Assembly (NCBI GenBank): GCA_934504065.1
Contig: CAKSVQ010000022.1
Location: forward strand, 1-23,762
Direction: 5' to 3'
Source of the DNA: an uncultured Dysosmobacter sp.
GTDB taxonomy: Bacteria > Bacillota > Clostridia > Oscillospirales > Oscillospiraceae
DNA: 23,762 nucleotides
Of the stretch, positions 14,009 through 22,645 are shown in pieces. The notes below the pieces were generated by a model that had not been told where the DNA came from, did not search any database, and saw only the letters and a list, made by a program, of their open reading frames with translations. Position numbers and translations under genes: made by a program. Positions within the stretch are counted from its first letter, which is position 1. Each line of letters opens with the position of its first letter.

Positions 14009-14812
14009 ATGAACACATCCATCAACTTCAATGAGAAAAAGGGCTTTATCTGTGATATGGACGGTGTCATCTATCACGGCAACCGGGTCCTGCCGGGGGT
14101 GGCGGAGTTTATCCAGTGGCTGCATGAGGAGAAGAAGGAGTATCTCTTCCTCACGAATAACAGCGGCTACACGCCCCGGGAGCTGCACCAGAAGCTGGAG
14201 CGCATGGGGCTGGACGTGCCGGAGGAGCACTTTTACACCAGCGCCTTGGCAACGGCGGCATTCCTGCGGGAGCAGGCGCCGGGCTGTTCGGTGTTTGCCA
14301 TCGGCGAGGCGGGACTGCTGAATGCCCTGTATGACGCCGGGCTGACGATGAACGACGTGAACCCGGATTATGTGGTCGTAGGCGAGGGGCGGTCCTATTC
14401 GCTGGACACCCTTACCAAGGCGACGAACCTTGTGCTGCGGGGCGCGAAGCTCATTGGCGCGAATTCCGACGTTTCCGGCCCCATTGAGGACGGCATCGCC
14501 CCCGCCTGCCGTGCGCTGGTCGCGCCCATCGAGATGGCGACTGGGAAGCAGGCGTATTTTTGCGGCAAGCCAAATCCGCTGATGATGCGCACGGGGCTTA
14601 AAATGCTGAACTGCCACTCGGCCGAAGCAGTGATGGTGGGCGACCGGATGGATACCGACGTGATCTCCGGTCTGGAAAGCGGAATGTCCACAGTGCTGGT
14701 GCTCTCGGGCGTTTCTACGCGGGAGACGCTGAACACCTATGCCTACCGCCCCAGCGTTGTGCTGGACGGCGTAGGCGATATCGCGGCCCTCGCCAAAGCG
14801 GAGAAAAAATAA
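14009..14812 (+). CDS. HAD-superfamily IIA phosphatase, NagD-like
   Basis: A 267-residue cytosolic phosphatase of the HAD-IIA (NagD / 4-nitrophenylphosphatase) group, which removes phosphate from sugar phosphates, nucleotides or glycerol phosphate. Motif I is DMDGVIYHG (D16, D18), motif II FLTNNSGYTP (~47-56), the IIA cap holds GANSDVSGP, motif III is CGKPNP (~185) and motif IV VGDRMDTDV (~210). AAAGGAG lies seven bases before the start. It begins 97 bp after rep and may be read through from it, but no functional link to replication is known. A strong terminator follows. Confidence 0.9.
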   Translation: MNTSINFNEKKGFICDMDGVIYHGNRVLPGVAEFIQWLHEEKKEYLFLTNNSGYTPRELHQKLERMGLDVPEEHFYTSALATAAFLREQAPGCSVFAIGEAGLLNALYDAGLTMNDVNPDYVVVGEGRSYSLDTLTKATNLVLRGAKLIGANSDVSGPIEDGIAPACRALVAPIEMATGKQAYFCGKPNPLMMRTGLKMLNCHSAEAVMVGDRMDTDVISGLESGMSTVLVLSGVSTRETLNTYAYRPSVVLDGVGDIAALAKAEKK

Positions 14813-14842
14813 TGGTGTGCCCCTTATAGGGGCCTGTACAGT

Positions 14843-14874
14843 AAAACGCCTCTGTCAGCCGACAGAGGCGTTTT
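14843..14874 (+). terminator. Terminator after the HAD gene
   Basis: A perfect 14-bp stem (AAAACGCCTCTGTC at 14843-14856 with 14861-14874), 4-base loop, ending in TTTT. Confidence 0.9.
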
Positions 14875-14990
14875 CGATAAGCTTATGCTTCTACTGCAAA
14901 TCTTGAATGGGTGAAGATGCACGGCGTGTCATGCGATACGGGTGGTCACTGGGGGCCAGCAAAAAATTTATGAAAATTTTGAAAAACCTT

Positions 14991-15020
14991 GTAAGAAACG
15001 GGACTTTCAAAGCATTTAAG
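14991..15020 (+). promoter_or_regulatory. Candidate ECF-type promoter of the sigma factor gene
   Basis: GTAAGAAA (14991-14998) followed 16 bases later by TTTAA (15015-15019). The same octamer lies at 16382-16389 before the exported protein gene with a TTTTAAA element at a similar distance. This suggests autoregulation, but rests on two sites. Confidence 0.35.
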
Positions 15021-15040
15021 AAATAGAGACCTTAAACTCC

Positions 15041-15075
15041 TTCTCGAAAAAGTGACACAGTCACTTTTTCGAGAA
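15041..15075 (+). promoter_or_regulatory. 16-bp perfect hairpin in the sigma factor leader
   Basis: TTCTCGAAAAAGTGAC (15041-15056) pairs with 15060-15075 across ACA. No T tract follows, so it is not a terminator. It ends five bases before the AAAAGGTGG ribosome site, so it could be an operator or an RNA structure that affects translation. Confidence 0.6.
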
Positions 15076-15097
15076 ACTTGAAAAGGTGGTGGAGCTG

Positions 15098-15622
15098 ATG
15101 CTGGCGATTCTTTTAGCCGCATTGGAAAGCGAAGCAGACAAGCAGAAATTCACGGACATTTACACGCAGTATCACCCGCAGATGGAGCAAACGGCGCTCC
15201 GCATTTTGAAGAACCAGCATGACGCCGAGGACGCCGTGCAGAGCGCATTTCTGCAAATCATCCGGCATTTTGAAAAAATTGATCAAATTCCATGTGAGAA
15301 ATTGCCCTTCTGGATCATCTGTATAGTGAAGAACGAAGCGATCGCGATCTTGCGGAAGAATCAGCGGACGGTGCAGTTGGAGAACTGGGACAGCTTTGCC
15401 GCGGAAGCAGAGGATGTGACGGACTATCAGGCGCTGGTGGAGCTGTTTTCCAGACTGCCGGAGACCTACCGGACCGTGCTGGAAATGCGGATGCTGCTGG
15501 GCTACACCGGAAAGGAGATCGCCCGGCGCCTTGCCATCTCAGAGACGGCGGTCAACACCCGGTTTTTCCGTGGGCGCGCTCTGCTTCGGGAAATTGCGGA
15601 AAAGGAGGCGTTTCACCCATGA
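15098..15622 (+). CDS. ECF-type (sigma-70 family) RNA polymerase sigma factor
   Basis: A 174-residue sigma factor with only regions 2 and 4. Region 2 covers about residues 18-65 (YTQYHPQMEQTALRILKNQHDAEDAVQSAFLQIIRHF); region 4 runs ~115-165 (LPETYRTVLEMRMLLGYTGKEIARRL, then AISETAVNTRFFRGRALLREI). It directs transcription of a small regulon, usually in response to an envelope signal passed by the cognate anti-sigma factor. Start ATG 15098 is chosen with AAAAGGTGG eight bases upstream; GTG 15086 is in frame but overlaps that site. Its TGA overlaps the next start by four bases (ATGA), the usual sigma/anti-sigma coupling. Confidence 0.9.
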   Translation: MLAILLAALESEADKQKFTDIYTQYHPQMEQTALRILKNQHDAEDAVQSAFLQIIRHFEKIDQIPCEKLPFWIICIVKNEAIAILRKNQRTVQLENWDSFAAEAEDVTDYQALVELFSRLPETYRTVLEMRMLLGYTGKEIARRLAISETAVNTRFFRGRALLREIAEKEAFHP

Positions 15623-16362
15623 CAGATCAGGAACTGGACACTTTGATGCGGCGCGTTCTGCTGGACGCCCTGAAATTGGACGCGGAAAACACGGCCGGAG
15701 ACGAACGGGCCTTTGCAGCGACGCCCCGGTATCGGCGGCAGATGGCGGCGATGGTGCAAGACCCGCTGAAATGGGCGCGCAGGCGGGCGCGGCCAATATG
15801 GAAGGATGTGATACAAAAGGTTGCCGTGATTCTGCTGGTGTTCTCGCTGAGCCTGGGGAGCCTGATGGCAGTCAGCCCCACGGTCCGGGCCGCAGTGGTA
15901 CGCTGGGTCGTGGAGTGGTACGAGACAAGCTGCGAGACAAACATTACCTATCGATATTCAGGAGAGCAGATCGATGGGGAAATGCCGCTCTATGAAATTA
16001 TGGATTTGCCGGAGGGATATGTTGAAGATGAAAGTGAGCGGATAGAATGGCCGCATTATACTTCATTTACTTATTATAACCCGAACAAGGAAAACGATCA
16101 GGGAATTATTCTTGATTATATCTATATGGCACAGGGGGCAGCCGCTAATTTCCTGATAGACGATGATGACGAGATTATTCCGGTAACAGTGAATGGTCTG
16201 GAAGGGCAGCTCTTTTTGGCGAAGGACTGGGAAAATCGAAGAAGCGTCCTGACGTGGATCGACCCGGAAAATAATATTCAGTTATCCATCATGGCCGCTA
16301 TGGATGCTGATAGCATTTTGCACATAGCCGAAAGCGTTTCCTTAGTCAAAACGGAGAAATAG
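15619..16362 (+). CDS. Membrane anti-sigma-like protein with extracytoplasmic DUF4367-like domain
   Basis: A 247-residue single-pass membrane protein. Residues 1-68 are cytoplasmic and would hold the sigma factor; residues ~69-92 (VAVILLVFSLSLGSLMAVSP) are the membrane helix; the remaining ~155 residues lie outside and resemble the DUF4367 domain found in many clostridial anti-sigma proteins (EIMDLPEGYVEDES, then YIYMAQGAA, GLEGQLFLAKDW, LTWIDPENNIQLSIMA). The four-base overlap with the sigma gene and this topology support the role. No zinc-binding HxxxCxxC motif is present. The signal sensed is unknown. Confidence 0.75.
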   Translation: MTDQELDTLMRRVLLDALKLDAENTAGDERAFAATPRYRRQMAAMVQDPLKWARRRARPIWKDVIQKVAVILLVFSLSLGSLMAVSPTVRAAVVRWVVEWYETSCETNITYRYSGEQIDGEMPLYEIMDLPEGYVEDESERIEWPHYTSFTYYNPNKENDQGIILDYIYMAQGAAANFLIDDDDEIIPVTVNGLEGQLFLAKDWENRRSVLTWIDPENNIQLSIMAAMDADSILHIAESVSLVKTEK

Positions 16363-16381
16363 ATCGAATTTTCAAAATCGC

Positions 16382-16416
16382 GTAAGAAATCCCCCTGCCG
16401 TTTACGTTTTAAATAG
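16382..16416 (+). promoter_or_regulatory. Second GTAAGAAA candidate promoter
   Basis: GTAAGAAA (16382-16389) with TTTTAAATAG at 16407-16416, ~45 bp before the next start. It is the partner of the element at 14991-15020 and would place the exported protein gene in the ECF regulon. Confidence 0.3.
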
Positions 16417-16461
16417 TAGAAGCCCCATCCGACTGATGAAAGAAAAAAGGAGGAAGTTCTG

Positions 16462-17238
16462 ATGAAAAAATTTGCTTCGTTCGCCGCGGGCATGGCGGTG
16501 ATGCTTCTGGTCGTTTCTTCTGTTGGCAGCGTATCGGCAGCTTCCAGCCGCGTGGAATACAACAAGGCTGGAATTTCCCTGTTCGGTGAGGATAAGGTCC
16601 TTGCCGGAGAGCCCTACAAGGCCCCCAACGGACAGGAGGTCCCGTCGGTCATCACCTATGTGGATGTCACCGGGGGCACAACCAACTACCTTTCCATCCG
16701 CCAGATCTCCGAGCTGCTGGGCATCGAAGTCCGCTGGGACGGGCAGAAGAACCGGGTCAATCTGGGCGCAGACCCCGCGGACTATGTGGTGGTAGGCGGG
16801 AAAGAAGACGATGGCAGCATTCCCGTGGGCACCACAGAGTCGGTGCTGGGGACTGTCCATGGGCCGTTCACGGAGATCGATCCAGCCAAGGCTGCCGGCA
16901 AGTCCCTGACGGGCGTTCTTCAGGACAACACCAGGGTACAGACCACCTGCGGCTATTCGCTGGAGGGCACCTTCTACCCCGAGGACGGACAGTACATCGT
17001 GCTGACTGTGACCAACAACGGCTCCGCCACGCAGACGGTGATGGCTGGCCGGGCCCTGACGCTGGGCGGCTTTGAGAAATTCACCTCCGTGGACATCGGC
17101 GCGGGCGAGACATTGACCAGAGCCTTCACCATCGCGGACGGTGCGGAGGAGCTGGAAAGCACGCTGGCCTTCGGCGTCTACGCCAAGGGCGTTTCCGGCC
17201 TCAGCGACATTACCGTTTCTCTGAAGCAGTACAGGTAA
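16462..17238 (+). CDS. Exported protein with copper-amine-oxidase-like N-terminal (stalk) domain
   Basis: A 258-residue secreted protein. Residues 1-27 form a signal peptide (KKFASFAAGMAVMLLVVSSV, cleaved after VSA). Residues ~70-100 (NYLSIRQISELLGIEVRWDG then QKNRVNLGAD) match the short repeat of the copper amine oxidase N-terminal / stalk domain common in clostridial surface proteins. The C-terminal ~110 residues look like a beta-sandwich (YIVLTVTNNGSATQTV, FTSVDIGAGETLTRAF). AAAGGAGG lies seven bases before the start. It lies 100 bp after the anti-sigma-like gene, and the candidate ECF promoter between them hints that it is a regulon member. No enzyme function is suggested. Confidence 0.75.
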   Translation: MKKFASFAAGMAVMLLVVSSVGSVSAASSRVEYNKAGISLFGEDKVLAGEPYKAPNGQEVPSVITYVDVTGGTTNYLSIRQISELLGIEVRWDGQKNRVNLGADPADYVVVGGKEDDGSIPVGTTESVLGTVHGPFTEIDPAKAAGKSLTGVLQDNTRVQTTCGYSLEGTFYPEDGQYIVLTVTNNGSATQTVMAGRALTLGGFEKFTSVDIGAGETLTRAFTIADGAEELESTLAFGVYAKGVSGLSDITVSLKQYR

Positions 17239-17321
17239 AAAGCGCGGGAACCGCGCAGGGGAATGAGGATACTGCTGATGCAGCTGAGGATTTCACTGAC
17301 GATGAAAAGGAGGTTTGCTCG

Positions 17322-17915
17322 ATGAAAAGCAGAGCCGTAGGTATTTTGATGATGGTATTGCTCGTGATGATCGCCGCATTTTGCATGCTTGGCTTCAAGG
17401 GGCAGTCCAAAGAGGTGTATCTTGAGGATATGCAGGGCGAAACTCTGCCGGATGGAAGTGTGCGGTATGACCTCGGTGATGGTGATTTTGTCATAGAACC
17501 CCCTTCCGAGCCTGCACAGCCTGATCTTGGGCAGCCAGCAGCAACCCCGGCAGAACCGTCTGCCACTCCTGCGGCAAAGGGGACGGTAAAGACATTTGAA
17601 TACGGTGAGCTGACTTTGGAAGTATCCAATGTCAAAGAGATCGGGCAGGGGAGCTGCTTTGACGGCATGGAAAACTGGGAATATGACGTCTATGTGGTGT
17701 ATCCCGGGGCAGTTGTAAAGGTTCTGAACGCGGATACCTTTATAGATGAGGAAACCAATCTTTCCCATGCAAGCTGGGCGTTTCTGATGGCTGATGACGA
17801 ACGGATCGACATTATGGATGGCATGGAGCCGCTGGAGATCACCGGAGAGGTGCTGGGGGTGTACGATACGGAATCGAGTGTATATGTGCTTGGCTTTGAA
17901 ATGTCTGACGAGTAG
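17322..17915 (+). CDS. Unknown membrane-anchored or exported protein
   Basis: A 197-residue protein I do not recognise. Residues ~5-25 (AVGILMMVLLVMIAAFCMLGF) are an uncleaved anchor or signal peptide. A flexible linker rich in Pro, Ala and Thr follows (~60-85). The C-terminal ~110 residues form a single domain (VKTFEYGELTLEVSNVKEI, YDVYVVYPGAVVKVLNADTF) similar in style to small extracytoplasmic beta domains. AAAAGGAGG lies eight bases before the start. It is part of a run of three exported proteins behind the sigma/anti-sigma pair, so an envelope role is likely. No motif suggests a reaction. Confidence 0.65.
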   Translation: MKSRAVGILMMVLLVMIAAFCMLGFKGQSKEVYLEDMQGETLPDGSVRYDLGDGDFVIEPPSEPAQPDLGQPAATPAEPSATPAAKGTVKTFEYGELTLEVSNVKEIGQGSCFDGMENWEYDVYVVYPGAVVKVLNADTFIDEETNLSHASWAFLMADDERIDIMDGMEPLEITGEVLGVYDTESSVYVLGFEMSDE

Positions 17916-17988
17916 CTTCATCCAAGCATCCATTCCTTTGTGCGGGGACCGTTTCCTCCGCATTGCGCGTATGAAAAGGAGATACCAC

Positions 17989-18954
17989 ATGAAAACCATG
18001 AAAAACATGGCGCTTTTGGCGCTGGCGGTGCTGCTTCTGGCGGTGCTGCTTCTGGCGGGCTGTCAGGCAAAGCCTGCCGCGGATGATACAGATAGTGAAG
18101 GTGATGCTGTCAGAGCATGGTTCACGGCAGAGGAGCCGAACTACGATCTTGTCCGCATTGCCCCCGTCAAGGATGGCGCATACGTTCTGCTCACGACCTT
18201 CACGCCGCCCGGCGTGGAGGAGGGCTACACCATGGTCAGGGCGTACATCGTGACTGCCGACGGCGACGGGTACACCGTGGATGCGCTGGAGGATGCCTAC
18301 GGCCCCGGCAGCATCGGCTTTTCCGCTGAAGTGTTGGCCACGGAGGAGGTGACGGTCCTCTTCGGCGATATTGGCAGTTCGGTCTATGATCCTGCTGCGG
18401 ACACCCGCAGGGACGTTACCTTTACAGAGGTCACCGCGAAGCTCGCGGACGGGGAAGCGGTCTCCGCCCCCATCCAGAACGGCGCACCCTATCTCCTCCT
18501 TCTGGACGCGGGGGCCGAAGTCTCTGACGCCGCGTTTCGGACGGAGGACGGGGAGTTCCTTTACTCCGCCTGCTATGGCAGGGGGCTGGAGAGCAGCACC
18601 GCCGCAGACCCGGGGATCAAAATTCCCGGTCTGCCGGAGCCGGACATCAGGGAGCAGTCTGCCCTTTATACGGACGCGGACATTCAGGCCGCCAGGGATG
18701 CCGTGGCCGCCTGCTTTGAAGCGGAGTTTCAGGACTGCACCCTGACGGAGCTCCGCTACCCCGGGGATGCGTTTGCCGACCTCTTCACCGAATGGGCGCA
18801 GGAGTGTGGCGCGGATGAGGCCATCGTCCTGTACTCGACCCTTACAACAGGCGCGGCCGATGTGGAGCCCAATACCACGTATGAAAACTGGCAGTGGGTA
18901 TTGACCCGCAGCAACGGCGGCACGTGGGAAGTCAAGACATACGGTTACGGATAA
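17989..18954 (+). CDS. Unknown lipoprotein
   Basis: A 321-residue lipoprotein. The signal peptide (ALLALAVLLLAVLLLAGC) ends in the lipobox LAGC, so the mature chain would be anchored at cysteine ~25. It includes an in-frame repeat of LLLAVLL from a short duplication (GCGGTGCTGCTTCTGG twice, 18019-18055). The body is acidic with no recognised domain; a segment near residue 225 (YTDADIQAARDAVAACFEAEFQDCTLTEL) is a helix common in clostridial lipoproteins of unknown role. ATG 17989 is chosen because AAAAGGAG lies seven bases upstream. It lies 73 bp after the preceding gene, probably in the same transcript. A terminator-like hairpin follows. Confidence 0.75.
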   Translation: MKTMKNMALLALAVLLLAVLLLAGCQAKPAADDTDSEGDAVRAWFTAEEPNYDLVRIAPVKDGAYVLLTTFTPPGVEEGYTMVRAYIVTADGDGYTVDALEDAYGPGSIGFSAEVLATEEVTVLFGDIGSSVYDPAADTRRDVTFTEVTAKLADGEAVSAPIQNGAPYLLLLDAGAEVSDAAFRTEDGEFLYSACYGRGLESSTAADPGIKIPGLPEPDIREQSALYTDADIQAARDAVAACFEAEFQDCTLTELRYPGDAFADLFTEWAQECGADEAIVLYSTLTTGAADVEPNTTYENWQWVLTRSNGGTWEVKTYGYG

Positions 18955-18979
18955 AGTAAATATCAGGCTGAACAATGCA

Positions 18980-19014
18980 GAGCCTGCTTTCCAATTACCT
19001 TGGAAAGCAGGCTC
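18980..19014 (+). terminator. Terminator-like hairpin after the lipoprotein
   Basis: A perfect 15-bp stem (GAGCCTGCTTTCCAA at 18980-18994 with 19000-19014) and a 5-base loop, followed by TCAGTTTGTT. The T tract is weak. Confidence 0.65.
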
Positions 19015-19035
19015 TCAGTTTGTTAAAAGGCCTCG

Positions 19036-19190
19036 CAGAGTTTCGCGTCCGCAGACGCGAAAGCCATGGAATCCGTGTTCTGCCGCGACATGTGCGTGGC
19101 AGAACACACTCTGCGCGGAGCGTGTGTCGAAGTGGCCGCGTAGCGGCCATGAGGCACGGAGCGCAGCCACTTGGTCGAAACGCTCTGTGA
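19036..19190 (+). other. Hairpin-rich non-coding segment, possible structured RNA or element remnant
   Basis: Several hairpins are packed together: TTTCGCGTC/GACGCGAAA (19042-19063), GTGTTCTGCC/GGCAGAACAC (about 19077-19109), AAGTGGC/GCCACTT (about 19130-19172) enclosing GGCCGC/GCGGCC. CAGAGTTTCG near the start and CGAAACGCTCTG at the end (about 19178-19189) could form a closing stem. No protein is seen. Whether this is a functional RNA or the end of a degraded element cannot be decided. Confidence 0.45.
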
Positions 19191-19199
19191 TGTAGTAAA

Positions 19200-19778
19200 A
19201 TGAAGCTATCACATTACTGTGACCGTGTGATTGACGGACTGCCGTGCAAGACGCTGGGGCCAAAGCTCAAAGGTAAAGACGGTGCGGCGTTGGACGAGGC
19301 GCTGCGGATATACAATACTCTGCGGCACAGGATGGAAGAGCGTCGGAACCGTTATGAGGACGCTCCGCCAGACCAGCGGGAACGGCTGAAGCCCGTGAGC
19401 GATGCCCGCTATCAGGAATGGATCAAGGCAGCGGTCAAGGCCAGAGGACGGTATCTCAAAGGAAAAATTTCCGCATCGGATTTCCTGCGGGATATCGATA
19501 CCTTTGGAGAATTGGAAACCTATGAGGTCGAGCAGGTGCCTCTGCCGGAGCCGGACAGCACGGCATGGCGGCAGAATATCAAGGGAAATCTGGACTTTGA
19601 TCCAGCCACCAACTACAAGGGCTTCATGCTGCTGGACTTGAGAAAAGAAAACGCGGAATGGAAGGTTTGGACGCCGGAGGAACAGGCGGATATCGCCCGC
19701 GGCGGCCACGCCAGCCTGCGGGAGAAGTATCTGCAGAAGCAGCCGGATAGAAAAAACTCCAAAGAGGGAGACCAATGA
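19200..19778 (+). pseudogene. Probable 5'-truncated DUF6076-like gene
   Basis: A 192-residue frame starting SHYCDRVIDGLPCKTLGPK. The C-x9-C-type pair followed by a long charged helix (AALDEALRIYNTLRHRMEERRN to DARYQEWIKAAVKARGRYLKG) resembles the C-terminal half of DUF6076-like proteins of clostridial mobile elements, which normally carry a CxxC-type partner motif upstream. No ribosome site precedes the ATG and an in-frame TGA lies ten bases before it, so the N-terminal half seems lost. The family assignment is from memory and tentative. The hairpin segment directly upstream may mark the break. Confidence 0.45.
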
Positions 19779-20368
19779 CCATTCCCCAACAGATGGAGTA
19801 TGTACTGAGACCCAGAGAGTTGAACTTGGCAGTTACCACGGCATCGGCCAGCCGGACGATAAGGGGATGACCTTTCAGGAACTGGCTATCCGGCTCAACT
19901 ACAACGGTCCCAGCGGCGCGGAGAAAGCGTATAAGGCCGCGCTGCGCAAATTGAAGTAGGTGCATACGGTCAATGGCTCTCCATTCAGAAAGCTATCCGC
20001 GCAGCCAAAGTGGAAGCAGAAACAAATGCAGAACACTATGCAACGCCGCAGCGAACATGCTCTAACAGCTTTTAGACCAGATATTTTTGAATAACAATCC
20101 CGCTTGCCTTAAACAGAAGTTAACCTTTTCATGGAAAATAGTTTTTTGCAAAGGGCAGGCCTAAGAAGTGGCAATACTCATTCGGTGCTTAAATGCGCAA
20201 CGATGTGGTGAACCAGAGGGCATGATTTATCAGAAAGGTCGACTTTTGGACGGTACATAAAAAATCCCGCAAAATCCGGCGGCACAATTATATATCCCGT
20301 GGATTGCATAATTATGCTTTTATAATGTATAATTTTCCAAACGAACGACAAGAGAAGGGGGAAAGCAA
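19779..20368. other. 590-bp region with a gene remnant and the arg promoter
   Basis: An open frame about 19796-19959, without a start signal, encodes a C-terminal-like fragment ending FQELAIRLNYNGPSGAEKAY then KAALRKLK. It may be the end of a degraded HTH protein. 19960-20280 shows nothing I recognise. The promoter and palindrome before argC are at 20304-20333. Confidence 0.4.
20304..20333 (+). promoter_or_regulatory. arg promoter with overlapping palindrome (ArgR-box-like)
   Basis: TTGCAT (20304-20309), 18-bp spacer, TATAAT (20328-20333). The 12-bp perfect palindrome GCATAATTATGC (20306-20317) overlaps the -35 and resembles the ARG box (TGAATAATTATTCA). The argC TTG start at 20369 has AGGGGG seven bases upstream. 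Confidence 0.5.
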
Positions 20369-21050
20369 TTGAAACCAAGGGTATATATTGACGGAAAAGA
20401 GGGGACCACCGATCTCCAGATCTACGAACGCCTTTCGGCGCGGAGCGACATAGACCTTCTTCTCATCGACGAGGCCAAGCGCAAGGACCCCGCGGAGCGG
20501 AAACGGCTGATAAACGCTGCGGACCTGGTGTTTCTGTGCCTGCCGGACAAGGCGGCGGAGGAGACCGTGGAGTTGGCGGAGGACCCGGCGACAAAAATCA
20601 TTGACGCCTCCACCGCCCACCGCACCGCCCCCCGGCTGGGTATACGGCCTTCCGGAGCTGGGCACCGCACAGAAAAGTGCCATCGCCCACGCCGGGCGGG
20701 TGGCGAATCCCGGATGCCACGCAACTGGATTTTTATCCATTGCCGCACCGCTGGTCAAGCTGGGCATTCTGCCTGCGGACTATCCGGTGACGGTCTACTC
20801 CCTCACCGGGGACTCCGGCGGCGGGAAGAAGATGATCGCCCAGTACGAGGACGCCGCCCGGGACGCGGCTCTTGACGCCCCCAGAATTTACGGCCTGAAC
20901 CTGCGGCACAAGCATCTGCCGGAAATGCAGAAGATCGCCGGGCTGCTTTACCCGCCGGTGTTCAACCCCGTTGTGGACGACTACTACAAGGGCATGGCCA
21001 CCACCCTGATGCTCCACAACCGCCTGCTGAACGGCACGCCCACGGCGGCG
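20369..21050 (+). pseudogene. argC: Broken argC (N-acetyl-gamma-glutamyl-phosphate reductase, type 2), fused to argJ
   Basis: Encodes the third step of arginine synthesis, NADPH reduction of acetylglutamyl phosphate. The start (KPRVYIDGKEGTTDLQIYER) and middle (NPGCHATGF with the active-site Cys, YSLTGDSGGGKKMIAQYE, LRHKHLPEMQKIAGL) are clear. Lesions: an extra C in the C6 run at 20628-20633 shifts the frame (HRTAP|GWVYGLPEL); the conserved GTTG of the nucleotide-binding loop reads GTTD; and after DDYYKGMATTLMLHNRLLNG, about 21030-21060, the sequence changes in frame to the middle of ArgJ, so ~70-80 C-terminal residues are absent. The exact junction is approximate. Start TTG at 20369. Inactive as it stands. 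Confidence 0.85.
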
Positions 21051-21848
21051 GCCTGCGACGCCGCGGCCCACGCCATCATGACCACCGACACTGTGAAAAA
21101 GGAGACCGCCGTGGAAACGGTGATAGGGGGAAAGACCGTCCGCATCGGCGGCATTGCCAAGGGCAGCGGCATGATCCACCCCAATATGGGCACCATGTTC
21201 TGCTTCCTGACCACGGACTGTGCCGTTTCTCCGGAGCTGCTGAAGGCCGCCCTGCTGGAGACCGCCAATGTCAGCTTCAACCGCATCAGCGTGGACGGAG
21301 ACACCTCCACCAACGATTCCTGCATCGTGCTGGCCAACGGCCTGGCCGGAAACATGGCCATTGCGGAAAAGGGCGAAGACTATGAAGCTTTCCTGGCGGC
21401 GATGCAGGCTTTGTGTACGGAGCTTGCCAAGAAAATGGCCAGCGACGGCGAGGGGGCCAAGCACCTCATCACCTGCACCGTCAGCGGCTCCGCCAGCGTG
21501 AAGAGCGCCGAGACCATCGCCAAGTCCGTCATCTCCTCCACGCTGACCAAGGCTGCCATCTTCGGCGCGGACGCCAACTGGGGCCGGGTCCTGTGCGCCA
21601 TGGGCTACTCCGGCGAGAACTTTGACCCGAACTAGGTGAATGTCCGCTTTGCCAGCGCCGCCGGGGAGGTGGCCGTCTGCGAAAAGGGCAGGGGCCTGGA
21701 TTTTGACGAGGACCTAGCCAAGAGAGTCCTCACGGAGCATGACGTGGAAATTCTCATCGCCATGGGTGAGGGGAGCGGTCAGTGTACCTGTTGGGGCTGC
21801 GACATCACCTACGACTACATCAAGATCAACGGCGACTACCGCACCTGA
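21051..21848 (+). pseudogene. argJ: Broken argJ (ornithine acetyltransferase / acetylglutamate synthase)
   Basis: ArgJ transfers acetyl groups between acetylornithine and glutamate and is made as a self-cleaving precursor. Here the N-terminal ~170 residues are missing; the remnant begins near DAAAHAIMTTDTVKKE and keeps GGIAKGSGMIHPNMGTM (the cleavage Thr), VDGDTSTNDSCIVLANG and GADANWGRVLCAMGYSGENF. A TAG at 21633-21635 interrupts it; the same frame resumes at once (VNVRFASAAGEVAVCEKG) and reaches the natural end CTCWGCDITYDYIKINGDY at 21848. It follows ArgC in one frame by deletion. Inactive as it stands unless the amber codon is suppressed, and even then lacks its alpha part. Confidence 0.87.

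Positions 21849-22645
<797 letters not shown>

Noticed and set aside
19125..19131. Third TGTCGAA (Spo0A-box core)
   Set aside because: Lies inside the hairpin-rich segment, and single copies are expected by chance in a window of this size.
20628..20633. Programmed frameshift in argC
   Set aside because: No known slippery heptamer or downstream structure was evident, and the gene carries several other inactivating lesions.
20733..21464. 243-residue minus-strand frame across argC/argJ
   Set aside because: Antisense shadow; the plus-strand sequence clearly encodes ArgC and ArgJ fragments.
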